This document shows, in pieces, positions 42,670 through 50,637 of a stretch of DNA of 64,000 nucleotides. Location: assembly GCA_031459765.1 (NCBI GenBank), contig JAVKHY010000010.1, forward strand, positions 20,110-84,109, read 5' to 3'. Position 1 is the stretch's first letter; each line of letters begins with the position of its first letter. The translations under genes were made by a program, and so were the position numbers. Origin of the DNA: Armatimonadota bacterium. GTDB lineage: Bacteria; Sysuimicrobiota; Sysuimicrobiia; Sysuimicrobiales; Kaftiobacteriaceae. The notes beneath the pieces are model-generated. The model saw only the letters and a list, made by a program, of their open reading frames with translations, was not told the origin of the DNA and searched no databases.

Positions 42670-42996
42670 CTACTCGTTGGGCGGTCTGGCCGGTGTCGGC
42701 GTCGTGTCCTCTGTGGCTTCGGGCGTCCCGCGGCTCCGTGCGAGGCCGAGCAGCAGACCGATCAACCCGAGCGCCCCCAGCAACCCGCCGTCGTTCTGAC
42801 CCGATGGCGCGGCGGGCGGTAGCGCCGGCGTCCCTCCGCCTCCGGGAGCTCCCCCGCCGCCGTTCCCCCCGTCGGAGTCTCCGCCCGGCGAGAAGATGGC
42901 GTTGAGGGAATGCACCTGGGTACTGATCAGCCCGAGATCTTCAATCCTCGGCGTCGAGTATCTCAGTGGTCCCGCCCTCCCCTCCGCTGCAGACAC
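42670..42996 (-). CDS. Small glycine-rich protein with YxxP segment and C-terminal hydrophobic helix
   Basis: This frame of about 108 residues has three parts. First is a RYSTPRIEDLGL segment that resembles YxxP-type leader sequences. Next is a Gly/Pro/Asp-rich stretch (GGDSDGGNGGGGAPGGGG). Last is a hydrophobic LLGALGLIGLLLGLARSR stretch with a trailing basic/acidic tail resembling surface-sorting tails. The start is uncertain: GTG at 42996 without a clear ribosome site, or CTG at 42966 preceded by GGAGGGGAGGG. No maturation enzyme of known type is next to it. The function is unknown. Confidence 0.5.
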   Translation of the reverse strand: MSAAEGRAGPLRYSTPRIEDLGLISTQVHSLNAIFSPGGDSDGGNGGGGAPGGGGTPALPPAAPSGQNDGGLLGALGLIGLLLGLARSRGTPEATEDTTPTPARPPNE

Positions 42997-43504
42997 CAAT
43001 CCATGGTCAAGATTAACGCAACTCCCCGGGCCGCTCCCATAACTCGTTCGGAAGATTCTCTGAACTACGGAAGGAGTACGGCTGCCGGAGCCCGGTCGCC
43101 CGGGATGCTTCGTCGTCGCGGCATCTCCTGGAAGAAGCAAACCACAGTATCTTTCGATTGATTTGAGAATCTTGGTCGTTTGACGTATGCCGTCGGAAGG
43201 AGTTGCCGGATGGCGTGTGGTAATTCTCTCGCACCACCCGTTGTACTGGGACCCGCATTGACAGCGGGCTCACCCCCTGCCAGGTCACCGGATGGTGAGA
43301 GAGGTGAGAGCGGTGAGGGGTGTCCGATCCCGCGTGACTTTTCACGGGCGAGGATGCCGCCTCTAGTCCGTGTTTTGCCGGTCTGGCATCAAAATTGGTA
43401 CGAAATTCCCGGGCGGCTCAAGAGCGGCCCTGGATCAGCGGTTTTCTGTAGGAAGAAGGGGACCCGGGTGCAGGCAGGCTGGATCCCGGGGCGGGGGGTT
43501 CGCG
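42997..43504. other. Gap with no convincing gene, with direct repeats
   Basis: No frame here shows convincing coding character; the longer ones lack normal codon use. It contains three nine-base direct repeats of the GGTGAGAGA type at 43294-43320, and a CCCGC/GCGGG hairpin about 30 bases before them. These may be regulatory sites for the response regulator that follows or for the small gene on the other strand. Confidence 0.4.
43294..43320. repeat. Three 9-bp direct repeats (GGTGAGAGA type)
   Basis: GGTGAGAGA, GGTGAGAGC and GGTGAGGGG follow each other without gaps. The array lies 185 bases before the start of the NarL-type response regulator gene. Phased arrays of this kind can be binding sites, but nothing here proves it. 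Confidence 0.5.
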
Positions 43505-44161
43505 TTGGGCAGGCAAATCCGAGTGCTTGTGGCGGACGATCTGACGCTCGTCCGGGAGGGGATTCGCGCCCTCCTGAACGGGGTTGAGGATGTGGAGGTT
43601 GTGGGCGAGGCCCAGTCGGCCGACGAGGCCGTGGCCCTGGCCCGCAAACTTCAACCCGACGTGGTCCTGATGGACCAGGACATGCCGGGGAACGGCCTCC
43701 ATGCGACACGTCTGATCAAAGAAGCCCTGTCCTCCACCGAGGTCATCATCATGACCGACCGCCTCAGCGACGGACGGGCGCTCCAGGCGATCGAAGCGGG
43801 GGCCACGGGCTATGTCCTGAAGGATATCCCCATCACCAGCCTGGCCTCGGCGGTGCGGGCGGTCTGCAACGGACGGGCCTTCTTCCATCCGGAGATCACC
43901 CGCAAACTGCTGGAAAGGCTCGGGCACCTGACCCGCGAGCAGCGGGACCGCCTGCGGGTGGAGTTCGAAGGACTCACTCCCAGGGAGCTGGATATCCTCT
44001 TCGAGCTGGCCCGGGGCAGCACGGACCGGGAGATCGCGGCAAAGTTCGTCCTGTCCGAGGGGACGGTCAAGACGCACTTGAGAAATATCCTGAAGAAGCT
44101 GGGAGCGCGCAACCGCACCCAGGCGGTGGCCCACGTCCTCCGCAAAGGCCTGATCGACTAG
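43505..44161 (+). CDS. NarL/FixJ-type response regulator
   Basis: The product (218 residues) has a receiver domain with VLVADD at the N-terminus, the phosphoacceptor D57 in VVLMDQDMPG, and K in YVLKDIP. A LuxR-type helix-turn-helix follows (EFEGLTPRELDILFELARG, DREIAAKFVLSEGTVKTHLR). The TTG at 43505 is a likely start, with a GGGGCGGGGGG stretch upstream; longer frames add unrelated residues. No cognate histidine kinase is adjacent. Given its location it may control the EPS locus, but this is inference. Confidence 0.9.
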   Translation: MGRQIRVLVADDLTLVREGIRALLNGVEDVEVVGEAQSADEAVALARKLQPDVVLMDQDMPGNGLHATRLIKEALSSTEVIIMTDRLSDGRALQAIEAGATGYVLKDIPITSLASAVRAVCNGRAFFHPEITRKLLERLGHLTREQRDRLRVEFEGLTPRELDILFELARGSTDREIAAKFVLSEGTVKTHLRNILKKLGARNRTQAVAHVLRKGLID

Positions 44162-44304
44162 ATCCGGCTTTCTCCTCACCGGGCCGCTCTTCCCTTTGGG
44201 AGGCCATCTCTGGCCAATCGAGAGATGTCTCGCTCGCCCTCGGACCTGTAGACTCTCGGTAACGGACGCGCGTCCCATTCCAACCCACTGCGAGGTCTGC
44301 GCCG

Positions 44305-44538
44305 GTGGCAATCCGCTCACTGGAATCTACGGTTGTGCATGCCAGGGCTCAACATTGCTCTCCCCCGGTCGTGGACCGGGGCCAGCAGGTCGTCCGGTTC
44401 GAGGGAGCGAGCTACGTCATGGTGGGGATCTACTTCGCGCGATCGCACGCGCTTGGGGCCAGCCAGAATGGGCACCGGGAGCTCTACTACATCCTCAGAC
44501 CGCTCTCCAGAGACGGCGACGTCGAGCCGAACGCGTAG
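44305..44538 (+). CDS. Small hypothetical protein
   Basis: A 77-residue frame starting with GTG at 44305; GAGGT lies about twelve bases before it. It has a beta-strand-rich centre (QQVVRFEGASYVMVGIYFA). I do not recognise it. Coding is plausible but not certain; it ends 75 bases before the NusG-like gene. Confidence 0.35.
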   Translation: MAIRSLESTVVHARAQHCSPPVVDRGQQVVRFEGASYVMVGIYFARSHALGASQNGHRELYYILRPLSRDGDVEPNA

Positions 44539-44612
44539 AGCGTACAGGCAAACGGCCGTTCGGCCGCCGCGACCGGCGGAGATCTCTGTGACGATTCGAG
44601 GCCGACTGGTTG

Positions 44613-45200
44613 ATGGCGACACTGGTCAAAGCACTGGAGTTACCTGCAGGTACCGTCGAGTCGGAGGTGCAGGCCGGCCCGGTTTCCGGTCCTGGGCCGC
44701 GATGGTTTGTCGTCCAGGTCAAACCGCGCCGGGAGGCGCAGGTCCTGCGGCGTCTGGCGTTGGGCGCCGTGTCAACCTTCCTGCCATTTATCGAAGTGGC
44801 GCGGCGGAGGGGACCGGCCCGGCGGCGAGGTTTGGAGCCGCTCTTTCCAGGCTATCTCTTCGTCAGGATGTTCCCCGTGGGCGAGGCACCCGCGGCCTGG
44901 AGCCGCCTGCGGTGGACGCCCGGCATCGTTCGGATTTTGGGGATCGGAGAGACGCCTGTGCCGGTCCCCGAAGAGTTCATCGAGGCGATACAGGAGCGGA
45001 CGAAGGAGCTGGGGTTCGTCCGCCTGCCGTCGCCGTTGATGAGCGGCATGCGGGTCCGCCTGCGGTCGGGGCCGTTTCAGGATCTGGAAGCGGTCTTTGA
45101 CCGGCCGCTGTCGCGGGCCGGACGCGTGCGGGTGTTGTTGAAGTTGTTGGGGCAACCCAGGCCGGTCGAGGTCGACGAGGACTGTCTCGAACCGGCCTGA
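44613..45200 (+). CDS. NusG/RfaH-type antiterminator
   Basis: The 195-residue product has an NGN domain (WFVVQVKPRREAQVLRRL, LFPGYLFVRM, WTPGIVRILGIG) and a C-terminal KOW-like domain (MRVRLRSGPFQDLEAVF). NusG paralogues of this kind, such as RfaH, LoaP and UpxY, improve transcription of long polysaccharide or secondary-metabolite operons. Its position at the head of a ~19 kb single-strand EPS locus fits that role. The ATG at 44613 is preceded by the TTG at 44610; the second gives the shorter N-terminus. Confidence 0.88.
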   Translation: MATLVKALELPAGTVESEVQAGPVSGPGPRWFVVQVKPRREAQVLRRLALGAVSTFLPFIEVARRRGPARRRGLEPLFPGYLFVRMFPVGEAPAAWSRLRWTPGIVRILGIGETPVPVPEEFIEAIQERTKELGFVRLPSPLMSGMRVRLRSGPFQDLEAVFDRPLSRAGRVRVLLKLLGQPRPVEVDEDCLEPA

Positions 45201-45324
45201 GGCCGGACGCGGGAGCACGAAAATCGAGAACCGTTGCCGCCTTCGGGGCGTTTTCGGCGGTGAATCTGCCGCAAAGGGCGGAGCCGCGCCCCGTGGGCGG
45301 TGTGTGGTTGTGAGCGAGCCTGCG

Positions 45325-46464
45325 ATGAGGGTGAAATCGGCAGCAATCCTGACGGTGGTGGCCGTCCTGATCACCCTGGCGGCGGGGGGACCGGTGTCCG
45401 CGCAGCCTGCGGTGCAGCCCAACTATATCCTGGGCCCGGGTGACACCATCGACATCATGGTCTACGGCGAGCCCGACCTGACCCGTACCGTGACCATCAA
45501 GCCCGACGGGGCGATCTCGCTGCCGCTGCTGGGAGAGGTCAAGGCGGCCGGAAAGACGACCACGCAGCTGGCGAACGAGCTCGCCAGGCTGTACAGCAAG
45601 TACCTGAAGAGCCCATCCGTCAGTGTCACGGTCCGGGAGTTCCGCGTGGACCGGATCTACATTCTCGGGCAGGTCAGCCGGCCCGGAGAGTACCCGCTGC
45701 GGCCGGGCGTCGGCATCATGGAACTCCTGGCCAGCGCCGGCGGGCCGACCAACCGGGCGGATCTGGCTAAGATCGTGGTCATCCGGGGCCGCACGGAAGC
45801 CCAGCAGTTGAACCTCCTGGAGGCCCTGGCCTCGAACCGCAACCCCGACGTGAAGTTGCAGCCCGGCGACGTCCTGTTCATCCCGGAGACCGACAAACGC
45901 ATCGTCGTGCTCGGCCAGGTGAACCGGCCCGGTGCCTACGACCTGCTGGAGGGGCAGCGGGTCTCGGACCTGCTGGCCGCTGCGGGCGGGATAACCCCCC
46001 GGGCCGCCCCCCAGGCCAGCTTCATCGTCCGCGGGCAGCAGCAGATTCCGGTGGACCTGCAGAAGGTGCTGGCCGGCGACATGGCGGCAAACGTGGTGCT
46101 GCAGCCCGGAGACATGATGGTGGTGCCGGAGTCGCAGAACCGCATCGCCGTGATGGGCGCGGTGAACAACCCCGGGACCTTCGCCCTCACGGAGAACATG
46201 AAGCTGATCGACGCCCTGGCCCTGGCCGGAGGGCCGACGCAGGCCGGGCGGCTTACCAACGTCATCGTCGTGCGGGTGGAAGGCGGTCAGGTGAAGCGGC
46301 TGGAGGTGAACCTGGAGCGGGCCATGACCGGCCAGGACGCCAGTCAGAACATCCCGCTGCAGAGCGGGGACATCGTCTTCGTCCCCGACCGGTTCACCGT
46401 CGGCACGGCCGGCCAGTGGTTGAACCTCTTCAACCTGATCAGGCTGGTGTTCAGAGGATGGTAG
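45325..46464 (+). CDS. Polysaccharide export protein (Wza-like) with SLBB domains
   Basis: The product (about 379 residues) begins with a signal peptide (MRVKSAAILTVVAVLITLAA). A Poly_export domain follows (YILGPGDTIDIMVYGEP), and then three SLBB units at roughly 105-150, 195-250 and 280-340 (e.g. IYILGQVSRPGEYPLRPG). It should form the periplasmic or outer part of the polysaccharide exporter. There is no lipobox Cys. GTG codons at 45304 and 45310 are alternative starts. Confidence 0.9.
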   Translation: MRVKSAAILTVVAVLITLAAGGPVSAQPAVQPNYILGPGDTIDIMVYGEPDLTRTVTIKPDGAISLPLLGEVKAAGKTTTQLANELARLYSKYLKSPSVSVTVREFRVDRIYILGQVSRPGEYPLRPGVGIMELLASAGGPTNRADLAKIVVIRGRTEAQQLNLLEALASNRNPDVKLQPGDVLFIPETDKRIVVLGQVNRPGAYDLLEGQRVSDLLAAAGGITPRAAPQASFIVRGQQQIPVDLQKVLAGDMAANVVLQPGDMMVVPESQNRIAVMGAVNNPGTFALTENMKLIDALALAGGPTQAGRLTNVIVVRVEGGQVKRLEVNLERAMTGQDASQNIPLQSGDIVFVPDRFTVGTAGQWLNLFNLIRLVFRGW

Positions 46465-46512
46465 GCGAGGGTGAGGACGCAGCGTGAGCGGTAAGCCGAG
46501 GAGGTGGAGTCC

Positions 46513-48075
46513 GTGGAACTCCGGCACTACTACGACATCCTGAGGAAGCGGCTCTGGGTCATCCTGCTGCTGGTCGCCGTCGCCGTCAGCGGCGTGACCC
46601 TGCAGCTCGCGGCCCGGCCCGCCGAATACGAGGCCGGGGTGGCGATGATGGTCACCCCGCGTATTCTCAGCCCCTCGGCGGCTTTTGAGGACCCCGGCTT
46701 CTCCGCCTTCCAGTCCGGGTACCGCCAGACGGTCCTGGCCAACGTCGCCATGATTATCAAGAGCCATACGGTCCTCCAGCGGGTGCAGAAGCGGCTGGGG
46801 AACATCTCCCTCGGCCAGCTCAACCGCAGCGTGACCGTGGAGGGCGTGCGCGGAACGGACTTCCTGATCATCTCGGCCAAAGACGGCGACCCCGTCCGCG
46901 CCGCCGAGATCGCCAACGCCACCGCGACGGAGTTCACCAACTACTTCGCCGAGGTCAACGCCGCCGGTGCCAAGGTGGAGCGGACCTTCATCGAGGGGCA
47001 GCTGGCGCAGGCCCGGCAGCGCCTGATCGCGGCGGAGCAGGCGGTGCAGGCCTTCAAGGAGCAGACCGGGATCATCGCGCCGAGCGAACACGTGGCCTGG
47101 ACGGTGCGGCGGCTGCTGGACACCCAGGCCGCCTATGAGGCCGCGCGCCTGGACGAGCAGGTGGCCCGGGCGCGCCTGGGCTTCCTGCGGTCCCGCGCCG
47201 CCTCGCAGAGCGAAATGCGCCGCCAGTCCTACTCCATCGGCGCCAACCCGGTGTTCGCGCGCCTGCGCGACACCCTGACCGGCCTGGAGGTGGAGCTGGC
47301 GCAACTGCGTCAGGTGTACACCGACGAGCATCCCCGGGTGAAGACGCTGCTGGGCCGGATCAGGGAAACTCAGGCCCAGATGGCCCGGGTGGCCCAGACC
47401 TCGATCAACAGCGAGACCGTCACGGTCAACCCCATCCGGGAGAGCCTGGTCAACCAGATGATCGACAGCGAGGTGGCCGCGGCGTCGGCGGCGGCCCGGG
47501 CGGCGGGCACGGCGGGCATCGTCAAGACCATGGAAGCTCGCATCAACGGTCTGCCCAAGCAGGAGGCGGCGCTGGCCCGCCTGGAGCGGGATGTGCGGCT
47601 CGCCGAGTCGCTGTTCCTCAGGCTCTCCACGCTGCACCAGGAGGCCCTGATCAGCGAGAACAAGGCGGCATCCACGGGCCAGGCCGCGGTGCTGATCGTC
47701 GATCCGGCCACCGTTCCGGTGCGGCCGGTGTCCAAGCAGCTGCCGCTGCGGGCCGGGATGGCCGGCATGCTGGGGCTGGTGATGGGCGCCGGTCTGGCGC
47801 TGCTCATGGAGAGCCTGGACACCCGCGTGCACACCTCGCGCGATGCCGAGGCGACCTACGGGCTGCCCGTGCTGGCCTCCATCCCCGTGATGAACGCCAA
47901 GACCTTCAAGCGCCTGACCACGGCGCCGGCGGCCACCTCGACGCTGCTGCTCTCGCTGATCAGCATGTTCCTCATCGGCGGGTTGATCGTCGGGATCTAC
48001 ACGCTGAACGCGAGGGCCACCCCCGAGGCGGGAGCCGGACAGCCGGTGATCCAGACCATCCAGCAGAGCCGGTAG
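46513..48075 (+). CDS. Chain-length determinant protein (Wzz/GumC-like)
   Basis: The 520-residue polysaccharide co-polymerase controls chain length. It has a membrane segment near the N-terminus (~14-35) after ELRHYYDILRKRLW, a long coiled-coil periplasmic region, and a second membrane segment (~440-465) followed by another near the C-terminus (~480-505). The kinase domain is on the next gene. The GTG at 46513 has AGGAGG eight bases before it. Confidence 0.9.
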   Translation: MELRHYYDILRKRLWVILLLVAVAVSGVTLQLAARPAEYEAGVAMMVTPRILSPSAAFEDPGFSAFQSGYRQTVLANVAMIIKSHTVLQRVQKRLGNISLGQLNRSVTVEGVRGTDFLIISAKDGDPVRAAEIANATATEFTNYFAEVNAAGAKVERTFIEGQLAQARQRLIAAEQAVQAFKEQTGIIAPSEHVAWTVRRLLDTQAAYEAARLDEQVARARLGFLRSRAASQSEMRRQSYSIGANPVFARLRDTLTGLEVELAQLRQVYTDEHPRVKTLLGRIRETQAQMARVAQTSINSETVTVNPIRESLVNQMIDSEVAAASAAARAAGTAGIVKTMEARINGLPKQEAALARLERDVRLAESLFLRLSTLHQEALISENKAASTGQAAVLIVDPATVPVRPVSKQLPLRAGMAGMLGLVMGAGLALLMESLDTRVHTSRDAEATYGLPVLASIPVMNAKTFKRLTTAPAATSTLLLSLISMFLIGGLIVGIYTLNARATPEAGAGQPVIQTIQQSR

Positions 48076-48113
48076 GCGAGCAGGGTCGGTAGGAGGAGAG
48101 GGCGACAACATCG

Positions 48114-48803
48114 ATGGTCCAAACGAAGAAGCCGCGCGGTGACCTGATCACCGCCTACGGCGAGGTGTCTCCCTTCGCGGAGGCCTACCGGACGCTGCGG
48201 ATCAGCCTGCTCCAGGGGAACGGCAAGGCGCCCTGGTCGGTGGGCATCACCGGCATCCATCCGGCCCACGGCGCCACGACGACAGTGGCCAACCTGGGCC
48301 TCATCACGGCCGAGACGGGCACCCGCGTCGTCCTCATGGATGCCGACCTCTACAAGCCGTCCCTGCACCGCGTTCTCGACGTGCCCGGGGCGCCGGGGCT
48401 GTCGGCCGTGCTGGAGGGGGGAGCCAGGCTGAACGAGACGCTGTACGCGGTGTCGGGTGCCCCGCAGGTGCGCGTGCTGCCGGCGGGCCCCCGGGTGCGC
48501 AACCCCGCCGCGCTGCTGCGGCCCCACCGCCTCACCGAACTCCTGCACGAACTGCGGGAGTGGTGCGACTTCCTCGTCGTGGACCTGCCGTCGGTGGGGG
48601 CCGTGGCCTACGCGTCGCTGCTGGCGTCCTTTCTGGACGGCGTCGTGCTGGTCATCCGGGCCGACACACCGAGGATGGACGTGGAGCAGACGGTCAAGCG
48701 CCGGCTGCAGAACGCCAACGTCCTGGGCATGGTGTTGAACCGCGTCCCCGTATCGTCGGGAGACAGCGCGGGGTACCGTTACTACAGCAGGGATCTGTCC
48801 TAG
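48114..48803 (+). CDS. CpsD-like capsular ATPase with altered Walker A
   Basis: The 229-residue product resembles the BY-kinase/CpsD partner of Wzz. Walker A' RVVLMDADLYKPS (~71-83) and Walker B LVVDLPSVGAVAY are present. But Walker A, normally GEGKTTT, reads PAHGATTT (50-57): the catalytic Lys is absent. Only a short GYRYY tyrosine group is near the C-terminus. It is probably not a kinase and may be a structural or regulatory partner. It starts about 38 bases after the Wzz-like gene. Confidence 0.82.
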   Translation: MVQTKKPRGDLITAYGEVSPFAEAYRTLRISLLQGNGKAPWSVGITGIHPAHGATTTVANLGLITAETGTRVVLMDADLYKPSLHRVLDVPGAPGLSAVLEGGARLNETLYAVSGAPQVRVLPAGPRVRNPAALLRPHRLTELLHELREWCDFLVVDLPSVGAVAYASLLASFLDGVVLVIRADTPRMDVEQTVKRRLQNANVLGMVLNRVPVSSGDSAGYRYYSRDLS

Positions 48804-48845
48804 CACTTCCGCCGCCACCCAGCCGTTCGGCCTCTGCGCCGGGGG

Positions 48846-49556
48846 GTGGCGGTTTCGTTCGACCGGAGTCTGCAGGTGACCGCTGAAGCGATGCACCGAG
48901 CGGGGGCCGGGATCGACACCGCCTTCGATGGGCCGGCGACCCTGGCCTGCCGGCGGTCGCGGGCCAAGCGCGTGGTGGACATCGTCGGCTCGCTGCTGCT
49001 GCTCCTGGTCCTCGCCCCGGTGTGGGCGGCGATCGCGGTCCTCCTCAGGCTGGTGGACCGGGGGCCCGTGCTGTTCCGCTGGGACCTCGTCGGCATGGAC
49101 GGCCGCCGGATCCGCAGCTACAAATTCCGGACGATGGTTCCGGAGGCGGAGGCGCTGGAGCGACAGCTCCGGGCCAGCGGGGCCAACGAGATGCGGTCCG
49201 TCTACTTCAAGATGAGGGACGACCCCCGGGTGACGCCCATCGGGCGCGTTCTGCGAAAGTACAGCCTGGACGAGATCCCGTCGCTGTGGAGCGTGCTGGT
49301 CGGCGACCTGAGCCTGGTCGGCCCGCGCCCGGTGCGGGTGACCGAGCTCCAGTACCTGCAGCCGTGGCACCGGCAGCGGTTCGCCGTCAAGCCCGGACTG
49401 ACCTCGCCCTGGGTCCTCAACGGGAAGAACGACGTCCGGGACTTCGACGCCATCGCGGCCTCCGACCTGGCCTACATCCGCCACTGGTCGCTGGCCGGGG
49501 ATCTGCGCCTCCTACTGCAGACGGTGCGGTACATGGTGTCGGGACGGAACTACTGA
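48846..49556 (+). CDS. Polyprenyl-phosphate sugar-phosphate transferase, intact
   Basis: The product (236 residues) should start EPS repeat-unit synthesis by moving a sugar phosphate onto undecaprenyl phosphate (WbaP/PglC class). A re-entrant membrane helix (~41-70), KFRTM (93-97), the DE pair (D142, E143 in LDEIPSLWSVLVGDLSLVGP) and the PR of GPRPV are all present. It should be active. The GTG at 48846 is preceded by G-rich sequence at an odd distance, so the true start might be the ATG at 48891. Confidence 0.9.
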   Translation: MAVSFDRSLQVTAEAMHRAGAGIDTAFDGPATLACRRSRAKRVVDIVGSLLLLLVLAPVWAAIAVLLRLVDRGPVLFRWDLVGMDGRRIRSYKFRTMVPEAEALERQLRASGANEMRSVYFKMRDDPRVTPIGRVLRKYSLDEIPSLWSVLVGDLSLVGPRPVRVTELQYLQPWHRQRFAVKPGLTSPWVLNGKNDVRDFDAIAASDLAYIRHWSLAGDLRLLLQTVRYMVSGRNY

Positions 49557-49602
49557 TGGGCGCGGCCGCACGGCCGAGGGGGCGACGAGCAGGAGTCGGA
49601 CG

Positions 49603-50637
49603 ATGCTGATTGCCAGGGCTCCGGTGCGGATCAGCTTTGCCGGGGGAGGGACCGATCTCCCCTCCTACTACCTGCGCTACGGCGGGGCGGTGGTCAGCGC
49701 GGCCATCGACAAGTACTTCTACGTCTTCATGACGGTGGACAAGAGCGACACGATCCAGATCATGTCCTCCGACTACCAGACCTTTTTCCGCCAGCCGGCC
49801 GTGGACACGATGATCTGGGACGGCGACCTGGCCCTGCCCCGGGCCATCCTCAACCACTTCAACATCCACGAGGGGCTGTCGGTCTTCCTGGCCTCGCAGG
49901 TCCCTCCCGGCACCGGGCTGGGATCCTCGAGCACCGTGGCCGTGGCCATCATCAAGGCCGTGACCAGCCTGCTCGGCCTGGGACTGAGCAAGCACGAGAT
50001 CGCGGAACTGGCCTGTTTCATCGAGATCGAGAAGCTGGGGATGCCCATCGGAAAGCAGGACCAGTTCGCGGCGGCCTACGGCGGGGTGAACGCCTTCACC
50101 TTTACCGCCGACGGCGTCGGCGTGGAGCCGCTGCGGCTGCGGCCGGAGACGATCGAGCAGCTGGAGCGGAACCTGCTGCTCTTCTACACCGGGGCCGCGC
50201 GGGAGAGCGCACGCGTCCTGGACCAGCAGAACCGCAGGACCATGGCCAGCGACGCCGAGGTCCTCAACTCGCTCCATGCGCTCAAGGAGATGGCGTTGGA
50301 GGCGCGGCGCCTGCTGCAGGCCGGCCGGCTGGACGCCTTCGGGGAGCTGCTGCACGCCGGGTGGGAGCAGAAGAAACGGCTGGCCAGCGGCATCAGCACC
50401 CCGCGCATCGACGAGTGGTACGAGACGGCCCGACGGCACGGGGCGATCGGCGGGAAGATCACCGGTGCCGGCGGGGGCGGATTTCTCATGGTCTACTGCC
50501 CGTCCGGCACCGCGGCGGCGGTGACGGCGGCTCTGGAGACCGACGGGCTCAGGCGCATGGATTTCTCCATCGACTTCGACGGGGCCAAAATCCTGGTCAA
50601 CAACTCCCTGCCGCTGGCGGTGACCCGCCGTGCCTGA
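49603..50637 (+). CDS. hddA: D-glycero-alpha-D-manno-heptose 7-phosphate kinase
   Basis: A 344-residue GHMP-family kinase phosphorylating heptose 7-phosphate at C1. RISFAGGGTDLPSYYLRYGG at the N-terminus, the ATP loop PGTGLGSSSTVAVAI (~100-115), and the C-terminal GKITGAGGGGFLMVY are typical. It works with the GmhA homologue and the HddC-GmhB fusion in the same locus. It overlaps the next gene by eight bases. Confidence 0.93.
   Translation: MLIARAPVRISFAGGGTDLPSYYLRYGGAVVSAAIDKYFYVFMTVDKSDTIQIMSSDYQTFFRQPAVDTMIWDGDLALPRAILNHFNIHEGLSVFLASQVPPGTGLGSSSTVAVAIIKAVTSLLGLGLSKHEIAELACFIEIEKLGMPIGKQDQFAAAYGGVNAFTFTADGVGVEPLRLRPETIEQLERNLLLFYTGAARESARVLDQQNRRTMASDAEVLNSLHALKEMALEARRLLQAGRLDAFGELLHAGWEQKKRLASGISTPRIDEWYETARRHGAIGGKITGAGGGGFLMVYCPSGTAAAVTAALETDGLRRMDFSIDFDGAKILVNNSLPLAVTRRA

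Noticed and set aside
41061..42905. Plus-strand open frame of 614 residues
   Set aside because: Only its first ~130 residues look coding. It then reads through the antisense SPOR gene and across the ACT gene, where real genes explain the sequence.
42670..42996. Firm call of a lasso peptide precursor
   Set aside because: No lasso protease, RRE protein or cyclase is adjacent, and the core is too long and glycine-rich. The similarity is limited to the YxxP segment.
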